Assembly: GCA_937900135.1 (NCBI GenBank)
Contig: CALCDJ010000084.1
Span: forward strand, 1-64,000
From: an uncultured Blautia sp.
Lineage (GTDB): Bacteria > Bacillota > Clostridia > Lachnospirales > Lachnospiraceae
Direction: 5' to 3'
Length of the DNA: 64,000 nucleotides
Position numbers and translations under genes: made by a program. This document shows, in pieces, positions 16,958-25,753 of the stretch (positions within the stretch are counted from its first letter, which is position 1; the number at the start of each line of letters is the position of its first letter). The notes beneath the pieces are model-generated. The model did no database searches and was not told the origin of the DNA. It worked only from the letters and a program-made list of their open reading frames with translations.

Positions 16958-18916
16958 ATGCTTACAAATACAGAACATTCGCCATATGCAAAAGTTTCTC
17001 CCCTTACCTGGGATAGTGTTTCCTGGACAGAAGGTTTTTGGAAGGAAGTATTTGATGTATGTGCAGAAGAAACGATTCCTCATTTACAGAAAATGTTTGA
17101 GGATAAAAATATTAGTCATGTTGTGGAGAATTTCAGAATCTGTGCCGGAGATGCAGAGGGAGAGTTTGGCGGAACCGATTTCGGCGATGGTGATTTTTAT
17201 AAATGGATGGAATCCGCTATGTATGCGGCTTCTAAAACACAGAATGAAGAACTTTTGGAACAATTGGATCGGTATATCGAACTGATTGGACAGGCTCAGT
17301 TGGAAGACGGATATATTTCCACAAAACAGATTTTAGGAGAGCGGCAGAATAACGGTGTGCATCGTTTTGGAAATATCAATGATTTTGAGGTATACAATTT
17401 TGGTCATTTATTTACTGCTGCTTGCTTGTATAAACGTTTGACAGGAAAAGACAATTTCTTAAAAATTGCGGAAAAGGCAGCCAGATATCTGGAACATATG
17501 TATCAGGAAAATGCAAGAACAGGGAAGGTACAGACAGCAGTTTGTCCATCTCACTACATGGGCCTGATCGAAATGTACCGCACCACCGGAGAAGCCTGGT
17601 ATCTGGAATTGGCAGAACTGGCAATTTCTCTTCGTGATTCTGTGACAGATGGAACGGATGATAATCAGGATCGTATTCCTTTAAAAGAGCATGAGAAGAT
17701 TGTGGGTCATGCAGTACGTTCCAATTATTTGTATGCAGGAGTGACAGATCTTTATGCGGAAAAGGGTGACAAGGATTATCTGGAAGTGCTCCATAAAGTA
17801 TGGAAAAATCTCATGGACACAAAAATCTACATTACAGGAGGCTGCGGCGCTCTTTACAACGGCGCTTCTCCATATGGCAACTTTTTTGAGCATCAGCTGG
17901 TGCATCAGGCATATGGATATGAATATCAGCTGCCAAATGTGACCGCATATAATGAAACTTGTGCTTCTCTGGGATATGTATTCTGGGCCTACCGAATGTT
18001 CCAGATCGAACCAAAGGCAGAATATTTTGACGCCATTGAACGGGCAATGCTGAACGTGAATCTTGCGGCAGTCAGTCTGGATGGGAAGAAATATTTTTAT
18101 GAGAACATGCTGCGCCGCGCAAAAGAATTAAAATATAAGCTGATCTGGCCGTTGACAAGAAGTGAATACATTTTAAGTTATTGTTGCCCGCCAAATCTGG
18201 CAAGGACTTTGGCGGAGTCCAGTGAATATGCTTATGTGAAATCAGAAGATGCTCTTTGGACTGGAATGTACGGTGCAAGTAAGGCGGAAGTAGAGCTTTC
18301 ATGCGGGGCAGAATTTACCGTGGAACAGAAAACAGGATATCCTTATGATGGAAAGATCGTATTTGAAATATCCAACAGAAAGAATGACCAGTCCTTCTCT
18401 TTGAAACTCCGTATTCCGGGATGGGCACGATCTGGACAGATTCACACACCAGAGGGCAAGATAGTCCTTACTGAAAAAGAGGCCGGAACCTATGTACAAG
18501 TGCCGGTGACAAAGCCTGGAGATGTGACGATTGTCCTGGAACTGGATATGCCAGTTCGTTATACCGTAGCCAATCCTATGGTAGAGGAGACGGTTGGACA
18601 GGCAGCAGTGGAAAGAGGTCCGCTGGTATATTGTGTGGAAGCAGAAGATACCGAAGCAGAAACACTGGATGATCTGATGCTGGATTTAAATGCAGAATTT
18701 GCCATGAGAGATTTTGAGATACAGGGACGTAAAATGACTGCTTTGGAAACAGAATTTTACTGTCTGGATAGAGAGGGATTTGACAGGAATCCGTTGTATC
18801 AGACACTTTCTTACCATGGAATGAAACATAAAAAAGTACGCATGATCCCTTATTTTGCATGGGACAACCGTTCCTATGGAGAGATGCGTATCTGGATTCC
18901 CATAGCATATCGTTAG
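16958..18916 (+). CDS. GH127 beta-L-arabinofuranosidase
   Basis: Glycoside hydrolase of 652 aa, expected to remove beta-L-arabinofuranose from plant glycoproteins or oligosaccharides. An (alpha/alpha)6 barrel is followed by beta domains. The zinc-cysteine catalytic site of the family (HypBA1) is intact: E333 and C335 in NETCASLGYVFW, and C409-C410 in SYCCPPNLART, where the first of the CC pair is the nucleophile. There is no signal peptide. It sits in an operon 9 nt before a DUF1537 kinase, not beside an arabinose pathway. Confidence 0.93.
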   Translation: MLTNTEHSPYAKVSPLTWDSVSWTEGFWKEVFDVCAEETIPHLQKMFEDKNISHVVENFRICAGDAEGEFGGTDFGDGDFYKWMESAMYAASKTQNEELLEQLDRYIELIGQAQLEDGYISTKQILGERQNNGVHRFGNINDFEVYNFGHLFTAACLYKRLTGKDNFLKIAEKAARYLEHMYQENARTGKVQTAVCPSHYMGLIEMYRTTGEAWYLELAELAISLRDSVTDGTDDNQDRIPLKEHEKIVGHAVRSNYLYAGVTDLYAEKGDKDYLEVLHKVWKNLMDTKIYITGGCGALYNGASPYGNFFEHQLVHQAYGYEYQLPNVTAYNETCASLGYVFWAYRMFQIEPKAEYFDAIERAMLNVNLAAVSLDGKKYFYENMLRRAKELKYKLIWPLTRSEYILSYCCPPNLARTLAESSEYAYVKSEDALWTGMYGASKAEVELSCGAEFTVEQKTGYPYDGKIVFEISNRKNDQSFSLKLRIPGWARSGQIHTPEGKIVLTEKEAGTYVQVPVTKPGDVTIVLELDMPVRYTVANPMVEETVGQAAVERGPLVYCVEAEDTEAETLDDLMLDLNAEFAMRDFEIQGRKMTALETEFYCLDREGFDRNPLYQTLSYHGMKHKKVRMIPYFAWDNRSYGEMRIWIPIAYR

Positions 18917-18925
18917 GAGGAAAAA

Positions 18926-20359
18926 ATGGCTCATATCATACCAATTTCTGCAGATATATTATATTCCCGACCGGAGGCAGATGAAAAACGGGCAGAGGAA
19001 GAATTAAGAAAAGAAAGACAGGGATTCAATAGAAAGATCATTGTCCTGGATGATGATCCTACCGGTACGCAGACCGTACATGACATACCTGTGTATACAG
19101 ACTGGTCTTTGGAAACGATAGAGGAGATTTTTCAGATACCGGATGATATGGTGTTTATTTTGACAAACTCCAGAAGTTTTTCCAGAGCCTATACAAAAGA
19201 AGTACACAAAAAAATTGCAGAAAATATTGCATGTGCTGCAAAGAGAGCAAAAAAGGAGTTCCTGGTGATCTCGCGGGGAGACTCTACGCTGCGGGGACAT
19301 TTTCCACTGGAAACAGAAACATTAAAAGATGTTTTAAGCCAAAAGACAGGTCTGAGTTTTCATGGAGAAATTATCTGTCCGTTTTTTCCAGAGGGCGGAC
19401 GATATACCATAAACAACATTCACTATGTCCGAGAAGGGGAACAGCTGCTTCCTGCCGGACAGACGGAATTTGCAAAAGATAAGAGTTTTTCGTATCAGAA
19501 TTCCCATCTGGGAGCTTATGTAGAAGAAAAAAGTCACGGTGTTTATACGGAGAAGGAGTGTATTTACATTTCTCTGGAAGAACTTCGTTCGTTTTCGTTG
19601 GAGCAGATTACGGAAAAATTAATGCACGTAAAAGAATTCCAAAAAGTGATCGTCAATGCCGTCAGTTATACAGATGTGAAGATTTTTTGTATCTGCTGGC
19701 TGAGAGCTATGAAAAAGGGAAAGAATTTTCTTGCAAGAAGCGCAGCGGGACTTACAAAAATCATCGGAGGCGTTTCTGACCAGCCTCTTCTGGACAAACC
19801 GTCTTTGGTGGAGGCACAGGTACAGTCAGGCGGTCTGGTGCTTGTGGGATCTCATGTAAAGAAATCTACGGCACAGCTGAATGCACTAATGGAATCGGAA
19901 AAAAAGCTGCATTTTATGGAATTTGATGTAAACCGTTATTTTGAAGAAGGCAGCCTGGAAGGCGAAGTGCGCAGAGTTTTAAAAGAAGCAGAAGATCAGA
20001 TACAGAAGGGGACTACGGTAGTAATTTATACCTCACGTCAACTAATAGTACCAGATACGGAAGATAAGGATAAAATTTTAAGATTATCGGTGGAAATTTC
20101 AGATTCTTTGACCGAGATTGTACATTTACTCACATTAAAACCCAAATTTATCATAGCAAAAGGTGGAATCACATCCAGTGATGTGGCAACGAAAGGTTTA
20201 TCTATTCGAAAAGCGATGGTAATGGGGCAGATACGAAAGGGAATTCCAGTATGGATGACAGGGAATGAGAGTAAATTTCCAAATATGCCATACATTATTT
20301 TTCCGGGAAATGTAGGAGAAGTTACCACTTTAAAGGAAATTGTAGAAGAACTGGATTAA
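18926..20359 (+). CDS. Four-carbon acid sugar kinase family protein (DUF1537)
   Basis: Predicted ATP-dependent kinase of 477 aa. The N-terminal acid-sugar-binding domain has VLDDDPTGTQTVHD, ISRGDSTLRGH and FPEGGRYT; the C-terminal nucleotide-binding domain has GSHVKKSTAQL and AKGGITSSDVATKGL. Characterised members (OtnK, DtnK, LtnK) phosphorylate D-threonate, L-threonate or D-erythronate. The usual partners OtnC/OtnI or PdxA2 are absent here, and the neighbours are GH127 and BKACE genes, so the substrate may be a different sugar acid. RBS AGGAGG lies just before the ATG. Confidence 0.9.
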   Translation: MAHIIPISADILYSRPEADEKRAEEELRKERQGFNRKIIVLDDDPTGTQTVHDIPVYTDWSLETIEEIFQIPDDMVFILTNSRSFSRAYTKEVHKKIAENIACAAKRAKKEFLVISRGDSTLRGHFPLETETLKDVLSQKTGLSFHGEIICPFFPEGGRYTINNIHYVREGEQLLPAGQTEFAKDKSFSYQNSHLGAYVEEKSHGVYTEKECIYISLEELRSFSLEQITEKLMHVKEFQKVIVNAVSYTDVKIFCICWLRAMKKGKNFLARSAAGLTKIIGGVSDQPLLDKPSLVEAQVQSGGLVLVGSHVKKSTAQLNALMESEKKLHFMEFDVNRYFEEGSLEGEVRRVLKEAEDQIQKGTTVVIYTSRQLIVPDTEDKDKILRLSVEISDSLTEIVHLLTLKPKFIIAKGGITSSDVATKGLSIRKAMVMGQIRKGIPVWMTGNESKFPNMPYIIFPGNVGEVTTLKEIVEELD

Positions 20360-20395
20360 AAACATAAAAAGTGGAAGGAAACAGGAGGAACTGAA

Positions 20396-21193
20396 ATGAG
20401 AAAGATTATTATATCTGTAGCCCCTGTACAGGCAGGAACAGAGGTAAATGCACAGAAGCTGGCAGAGGATATGGAACAGTGTGCAGAAAAAGGCGCTGCT
20501 ATGGTACATCTTCATTGTAGAAGGCCAGATGGAGGATTGACACCAGATATTTCCTATATGTCAGAATGTTTTGATAAAATTCTGGAAAAAACAGATCTTG
20601 TGATTCAAGCTTCCACAGGAGGGGTATCAGACTTAAATATTGAAGAACGCTGTCAACCATTGAAATATCCACGTACAGAAACAGCTTCTTTAAATGCAGG
20701 TTCTACAAATCTGGGGGATGCTGTTTATCTGAATCCATTTGAGGATATCGAGTATTGTGCAGCGGAAATTTATCGGAGTCAGGTGATTCCAGATGTAGAA
20801 GTCTTTGATATTGGAATGATTGAAAATATTGAGCGAATGAAGGGAAAAATACCGTTCCGTTCTCCTATTTTTTATAACCTGGTCTTTGGCCATAAGGGTG
20901 GTATGCAGCCTTCTGTTGACAGTCTCATTGCATTTCGTTCTATGGTTCCTCGAGATGCAAAATGGGGGATTACTCATTTTGGAAGAGATAATTGGGAATT
21001 TTTAGCAGCATGTATTGCGTTAGGAGCAGAAACAGTTCGAATTGGTTTTGAAGATAGTGCTTATCTGGAACCTGGGGTAGAAGCAAAATATAATTATCAG
21101 TTGGTAGAACGTTTGGCAAAAATGATTCGTGCTATGGGACTGGAAACAGCGACTCCGGCAGAAGCAAGAAAAATTATGGGAACATTAAAGTAG
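20396..21193 (+). CDS. BKACE family beta-keto acid cleavage enzyme (DUF849)
   Basis: TIM-barrel enzyme of 265 aa. Family members condense a beta-keto acid with acetyl-CoA and cleave it to acetoacetate and a shortened acyl-CoA; 3-keto-5-aminohexanoate cleavage enzyme is the type member. Metal and catalytic residues are present: H38 and H40 in VHLHCRR, E135 in VEVFD and E219 in GFEDSAYLEPG. The gene ends the operon, 36 nt after the DUF1537 kinase, with RBS CAGGAGG. BKACE beside a sugar-acid kinase and a GH127 enzyme is unusual; the substrate cannot be predicted. Confidence 0.88.
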   Translation: MRKIIISVAPVQAGTEVNAQKLAEDMEQCAEKGAAMVHLHCRRPDGGLTPDISYMSECFDKILEKTDLVIQASTGGVSDLNIEERCQPLKYPRTETASLNAGSTNLGDAVYLNPFEDIEYCAAEIYRSQVIPDVEVFDIGMIENIERMKGKIPFRSPIFYNLVFGHKGGMQPSVDSLIAFRSMVPRDAKWGITHFGRDNWEFLAACIALGAETVRIGFEDSAYLEPGVEAKYNYQLVERLAKMIRAMGLETATPAEARKIMGTLK

Positions 21194-21213
21194 TAACATA
21201 CTTTAAAATATGG

Positions 21214-21289
21214 TACAATTATTGAAAGAAAAAAGTGAATTTAAAAAGCACCCGTCGAAACAGAATTTCTGATTCGAACAGGTGCTTTT
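21214..21289 (+). promoter_or_regulatory. Extended -10 promoter and leader hairpin before YesM gene
   Basis: TGGTACAAT (-10 TACAAT at 21214-21219) could start the kinase/regulator transcript. About 25 nt later is a compound hairpin: outer AAAAGCACC (21244-21252) with GGTGCTTTT (21281-21289), inner TCGAA/TTCGA and CAGAA/TTCTG. It may end the upstream operon or act as a leader element; only four T follow. Confidence 0.6.
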
Positions 21290-21324
21290 CAGATGTTACA
21301 GTACCAATGAGGGAGGAAAAGCAG

Positions 21325-23079
21325 ATGAAAAAAATGAAAAACTGGTATCGAAATCGTACTATTCAGGAACAAATACGAATTGCTTTGATTTTGGTTTCCA
21401 TCTCATCTGCTGTGATTCTGGGAATTGCCAGTTATGGGTTGTCTAAGCATACCATTGAAAAAAATTATAAAGAAGTATTTACTTACAATTTGAAAATTTC
21501 CAATCAGATTGCAGATATACAAATGAATAATATTATTGAATCATCCAGAAATCTTTTAAATAACAGTCGGTTTATGGGTACGTTGGAAGAAAGTGGAAAA
21601 AATCAGGGAAAATATTTTACCAGCAGTCAGGTTCATACGCTGGAAAGCGTGTGTGGTTCCATGGTTTCACAGAATATGCTGATTGGAGAAATGGTTGTAT
21701 TGGATTGTAAAGGAAAATTGTACAGTTATGCGATAAATTCTGGGGAAAGCAGGACTTATCGAATGACAGAGTTTCCGAAACATGCCTGGATGAAACAGAT
21801 TCAGGAAGCGAAAGGAAAAGAAGTGTTTTTTGGATATAACGTTCTTGACGATAAGAAAACTGGTAATTTTTCTATGGGAAAGCAGATGAATAGTCCAAAA
21901 ACAGGAAAAACCGTAGGGTATTTGATTGTTAATATCAGAGATGAATTGTTACGGGAGGCTTTTCGCGTTTATGACAAAGGTTATGAAAGTCTTTGTTGTA
22001 TGGCTGTGGATCCAAAAACAAATCAGATTGCTTTTTTAAATGGAGAAGAAAAATACGGACAACAGATACAGGAAGTCTATTTTAAAAATGGAATGATAGA
22101 TAAGAGTTTTGTAACAGCAGAATTAGAAAATGAAATTACAGGATGGAAAATGATCAGTGCTGTGAAATCATGGGAAATTTCCAAAGAAAGTTATCTGATT
22201 GGAGGTTTGATTTGTGTTGTAATTTTATCGCTGTTTGCGATTGGATCTATGATTGCTAAACGAATTTCACAGTGGATTTACAGTCCTTTGCATAAGCTGG
22301 AAGGTATTATTGAAGAGGTCGGCGAGGGAAACCGAAATATTGTAGAAGAATTTGATGAAAGTGAAATTGGTAAAATAGGAACAAAATTTAAAATTATGGT
22401 GAACCATAATCTGGAATTACGGGAGCATCTTTTATCTAGCCAATTAAAAGAACGAGAGGCAGAGTTGTTATTACTTCAATCACAAATCAATCCTCATTTT
22501 TTATATAATACACTGGATTCTCTGTATTGTATGGCTGTGATCCATGATGCAGATGATATGGCAGATATGGTAGATGCTTTGTCAAAAACTTTTCGATTAA
22601 GTCTGAATAATGGAAACAAGCTGATTTTGGTGAAAGATGAGTTGGAACATGTGAAATCTTATATGAAGGTACAGAATTATCGATTTGGAGAAAAGTATTC
22701 TTTATGTATTCATATGGGAGAACAGGTGGAAGACTGTTATGTATTAAAATTTATTTTACAGCCTTTTGTGGAAAATGCCATGTATCATGGTCTGGAACCG
22801 AAAATGGGAAAAGGAAATATTTTGGTTACTGGAAAAAAGCAAGAACAGGATTTGATTTTTACTGTGGAAGATGACGGGGTTGGAATATCAGATTTATCTC
22901 TTCTGGAACATGGTTATGGAGTAAGAAATGTACGGGAGAGAATACAACTTTATTATGGAGATGGATATGGTTTACAGTTTGAAAGCAGCCCTGGACAGGG
23001 GACGAAGGTAACGATAAAGATATCAGCAGTATATACGAAAGGAGAAATTTCAGATGAAAAAGGTAGTGATCGTGGATGA
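21325..23079 (+). CDS. YesM-type sensor histidine kinase
   Basis: Membrane sensor kinase of 584 aa. It has an N-terminal helix (about 16-36), an extracellular Cache-like domain, a second helix (about 290-312), HAMP (ISQWIYSPLHKLEGI), the His-kinase motif SQINPHFLYNTLDSL and HATPase_c boxes VENAMYHGL, VEDDGVGIS and GYGVRNVRERI. ATG 21325 is chosen because GGGAGG lies 8 nt before it; upstream in-frame codons fall within a hairpin. Its 3' end overlaps the YesN-type gene by 26 nt. The CUT1 importer downstream is the likely target system. Confidence 0.92.
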   Translation: MKKMKNWYRNRTIQEQIRIALILVSISSAVILGIASYGLSKHTIEKNYKEVFTYNLKISNQIADIQMNNIIESSRNLLNNSRFMGTLEESGKNQGKYFTSSQVHTLESVCGSMVSQNMLIGEMVVLDCKGKLYSYAINSGESRTYRMTEFPKHAWMKQIQEAKGKEVFFGYNVLDDKKTGNFSMGKQMNSPKTGKTVGYLIVNIRDELLREAFRVYDKGYESLCCMAVDPKTNQIAFLNGEEKYGQQIQEVYFKNGMIDKSFVTAELENEITGWKMISAVKSWEISKESYLIGGLICVVILSLFAIGSMIAKRISQWIYSPLHKLEGIIEEVGEGNRNIVEEFDESEIGKIGTKFKIMVNHNLELREHLLSSQLKEREAELLLLQSQINPHFLYNTLDSLYCMAVIHDADDMADMVDALSKTFRLSLNNGNKLILVKDELEHVKSYMKVQNYRFGEKYSLCIHMGEQVEDCYVLKFILQPFVENAMYHGLEPKMGKGNILVTGKKQEQDLIFTVEDDGVGISDLSLLEHGYGVRNVRERIQLYYGDGYGLQFESSPGQGTKVTIKISAVYTKGEISDEKGSDRG

Positions 23080-24109
23080 TGAATATCTGGTAGTAAAAGG
23101 AATCCAGGCAATGATTGCAAAAGAAAATATGGATTTTGAAGTTATAGGACATGCCTTAAATGGTCTGGATGGTTTCTCTGTAATCACAGAACAAAAGCCG
23201 GATCTGGTAATTTGTGATATTCGAATGCCAGGCATGGATGGGTTGTCTTTAATCGAGGCGGTGAAAGAGTTATGTCCCCGTACTGTTTTTGTGATTCTGA
23301 GTGGTTATCAGGAGTTTGAGTATGCAAGAAGAGCTCTTTTGTTAGGGGTTAAGGGGTATATTGATAAACCAATCACAATGGAAAAAGTAAGAGAAACATT
23401 ACGGATGACAGAAGAAGTTTTAAATAAAGAAGCAGAAAATGAAGAAATGAAAAAGAAAAAGTATCAGGATGCATATGGCCAGTTGAATTGTTTGATTTTG
23501 CAGACTTCGGATACCGACAGTGAATTTAATGGGCTTCTGGAAAAGACTTTACAGGCAATGAAGGACTATCTGCCATTTTTAGAAGATTATAAGGAAGAAA
23601 GCTATAAGATTCTTTGTATGTCTCTGGGTATATTTTATGAAAGAAGAAAGGAACGTAAGGAAGAACAGCATTTTCCTTCTTTTCAAAACATTGAAAGGCT
23701 GGAGTCTAAAGAAGAAGTGGATGAAATCACAAAGCAATTCTATAAAAGAATTTTTCAAAAACTTCGAGAGGAATCTATGGGAGGAATGCATCGTACAATT
23801 AAACAGCTTCTGGAGTATATCAATAGCCATTATGACCAGGACATTGGATTAGCTGAATTGGCAGAATTGGTTGAAATGAATCCTGCTTATCTAAGTATTC
23901 TTTTTAAGGAAGAAGTGGGAATGAGTTATATCAAATATTTGACCAAAGTACGGATTGATGCTGCAAAAAAGCTCTTGGAGGAAGGCTATAAGGTAATTGA
24001 AGTCAGTGAAAAGGTAGGATACAGTAATTATAGATACTTTTGTGATATCTTTAAAAAGCAGGCAGGGCAGACTCCAAGTGAATACAAAGGAAATGTAAGA
24101 AGAAAATAG
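23054..24109 (+). CDS. YesN-type response regulator, REC plus AraC HTH
   Basis: Partner of the preceding kinase, 351 aa, shorter than the other YesN proteins here. The receiver domain has VDDE, phospho-acceptor D55 (VICDIRMPGMDG) and K105 (YIDKP). The linker is brief. The AraC HTH occupies about 250-351 (IGLAELAELVEMNPAYLSILF; VGYSNYRYFCDIFKKQAGQ). Its start lies within the kinase gene, so the two are translationally coupled. It probably activates the promoter of the binding-protein gene at 24286. Confidence 0.92.
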   Translation: MKKVVIVDDEYLVVKGIQAMIAKENMDFEVIGHALNGLDGFSVITEQKPDLVICDIRMPGMDGLSLIEAVKELCPRTVFVILSGYQEFEYARRALLLGVKGYIDKPITMEKVRETLRMTEEVLNKEAENEEMKKKKYQDAYGQLNCLILQTSDTDSEFNGLLEKTLQAMKDYLPFLEDYKEESYKILCMSLGIFYERRKERKEEQHFPSFQNIERLESKEEVDEITKQFYKRIFQKLREESMGGMHRTIKQLLEYINSHYDQDIGLAELAELVEMNPAYLSILFKEEVGMSYIKYLTKVRIDAAKKLLEEGYKVIEVSEKVGYSNYRYFCDIFKKQAGQTPSEYKGNVRRK

Positions 24110-24132
24110 AAGATATGTCTAAATTTTTTGGG

Positions 24133-24176
24133 AATGTCAGCGGATTTTAGGTTTTCTAAAATTCGCTGACATTTTA
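24133..24176 (+). terminator. Intrinsic terminator after YesN-type gene
   Basis: 18-bp stem with one G-U pair: 24133-24150 with 24156-24173, 5-nt loop, then T. Confidence 0.9.
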
Positions 24177-24212
24177 TAAAAAAATACTGACTGGTGAAAA
24201 ATTTTCTTTCTG

Positions 24213-24246
24213 TTATGATATAGCTATCATAAGTTTTTCGAAAAAC
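24213..24246 (+). promoter_or_regulatory. Two adjacent palindromes before CUT1 binding-protein gene
   Basis: TTATGATA-TAGC-TATCATAA (24213-24232) is directly followed by the perfect palindrome GTTTTTCGAAAAAC (24233-24246), 40 nt before the gene. The first overlaps a TATGAT box (24214-24219) that lacks a good -35, which fits activator control by the YesN-type protein upstream. Confidence 0.55.
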
Positions 24247-24285
24247 AGTAGCAGAAACAATAAAAAATTTCGGAGGGAAAGAGAA

Positions 24286-25620
24286 ATGAAGAAAAAAACA
24301 TTGGCATGGATGTTATCTGCAGCAATGACAATTGGTTGTTTAGGAGGAGCAACCACTGTTATGGCAGAGGTTGATGAGAGTAATACCAGTAAAGAAGTAG
24401 TAGAAGCAGATCAGTCAGCAGAGAAAAAATTCAAAATTTTATCTATTTGGGCGCAGGATACCAGAGAAGGAAAAATGATTTACGATCTTACAGAAAGATT
24501 TCAGAAAGAAGTAAATCCTAATTTTGAATTTGAGTTTGAATTAGTTTCCGCTAACGACCTGACTACAAAAATTTCCACTTTGATTGCATCCAATGATCTT
24601 CCAGATGCATTTGCTTATGTGGCTGGCCAGCCACTTACAGAATTAATCGAAGCTGGAAAAGTGGTAGATATCGGAGCACAGTTAGAAGGACTTGGGGTTT
24701 CTGACCAGATAGAAGAATCTGCATCCAACTTATTGAAAGATCTGTCTGGAACAGAAAGCTATTATGATCTTCCATTAGGATTGAATGTGGAAGGATTCTG
24801 GTATAATAAAGAAGTTTTTGAAAAGAATGGAGTAGAAGCTCCTGAGACATGGGATGAACTGATTTCTGTATGTGATACTTTAATGGAAAAAGGAGTACAG
24901 CCAATTGCAGTAGGTGGAGCAGATAAATGGCCCATCAGCCGTCTGGTAAATGCATACGTGATCCGTACCATGGGAACAGATGCTCTGACAAAAGCGACTC
25001 AGGGAGAATTGAGTTTTACAGACGAAGGATTCGTAAAGGCAGCTCAGGAAGTTGCAGACATGGCTGAAAAAGGATATTTCGGTGAAGGATGTACAACAGT
25101 AGACAATAATACAGCAGGTCAGATGGTTCTCGCCGGAGAAGCAGCTATGGTTTATAATGGAAGCTGGTTTACTGAAGATATCACAAATGAGAATAACCCT
25201 GCCGGAGAAGAAGGTGTTGGATTCTTCAGCATTCCTACTGTAGAAGGAGGAAGCGGTGCTGCAACAGAAATTCCTACCAACTGCGGAAATATTCTGACTT
25301 TATCAGCAGACAAATATGATAGTGCAACAGCAGGATGGCTGAAATTCTTTGTTGAAAATGCAGGCGATTATGGAATGACAGAAATGGGTTCCGTAAAAGG
25401 ATATAAATATGAAGCAACAGCAGAATTAAGTCCGGCAAATCAGATCGTAGTAGATACCATCAATTCTACTACAAAGGCAGCTACCTGGTTTGAAGCAATG
25501 ATGAATAATGAAACAAAAACAGCAGCACAGGATAATGCACAGACACTGGTGAACGGTGAAATGACAGCAGAAGAGTATATGCAGTCCATTCAGGATGCAT
25601 ATGACATGAGTGCATTCTAA
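24286..25620 (+). CDS. Sugar ABC transporter substrate-binding protein (CUT1)
   Basis: Extracellular solute-binding protein family 1, 444 aa. The signal sequence MKKKTLAWMLSAAMTIGCLG contains one cysteine (TIGC) that could be a poor lipobox, but a signal-peptidase I site at VMA-EVDE fits better. An acidic linker leads into FKILSIWAQDTREGKM; ligand-domain motifs include YYDLPLGLNVEGFWYNKEVF and GEAAMVYNGSWF. It is followed by a hairpin and two permeases. The ligand is unknown. Confidence 0.9.
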   Translation: MKKKTLAWMLSAAMTIGCLGGATTVMAEVDESNTSKEVVEADQSAEKKFKILSIWAQDTREGKMIYDLTERFQKEVNPNFEFEFELVSANDLTTKISTLIASNDLPDAFAYVAGQPLTELIEAGKVVDIGAQLEGLGVSDQIEESASNLLKDLSGTESYYDLPLGLNVEGFWYNKEVFEKNGVEAPETWDELISVCDTLMEKGVQPIAVGGADKWPISRLVNAYVIRTMGTDALTKATQGELSFTDEGFVKAAQEVADMAEKGYFGEGCTTVDNNTAGQMVLAGEAAMVYNGSWFTEDITNENNPAGEEGVGFFSIPTVEGGSGAATEIPTNCGNILTLSADKYDSATAGWLKFFVENAGDYGMTEMGSVKGYKYEATAELSPANQIVVDTINSTTKAATWFEAMMNNETKTAAQDNAQTLVNGEMTAEEYMQSIQDAYDMSAF

Positions 25621-25643
25621 GAAAATTAGGAAGAAACGTGTGT

Positions 25644-25725
25644 AAAAATACTTCCGGCAAAATATGCTGGCGTGTACAGGAAAAGCTGGAAAACACGAGA
25701 CAGCAGAAATGCCGGAAGTATTTTT
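25644..25725 (+). terminator. Long-loop hairpin between binding protein and permease
   Basis: Perfect 15-bp pairing AAAAATACTTCCGGC (25644-25658) with GCCGGAAGTATTTTT (25711-25725), 52-nt loop, ending in five T. It is likely a leaky terminator that lowers permease expression relative to the binding protein. Confidence 0.7.
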
Positions 25726-25753
25726 GTCTTAATCAAAGGAACGAGGGAAAGAA

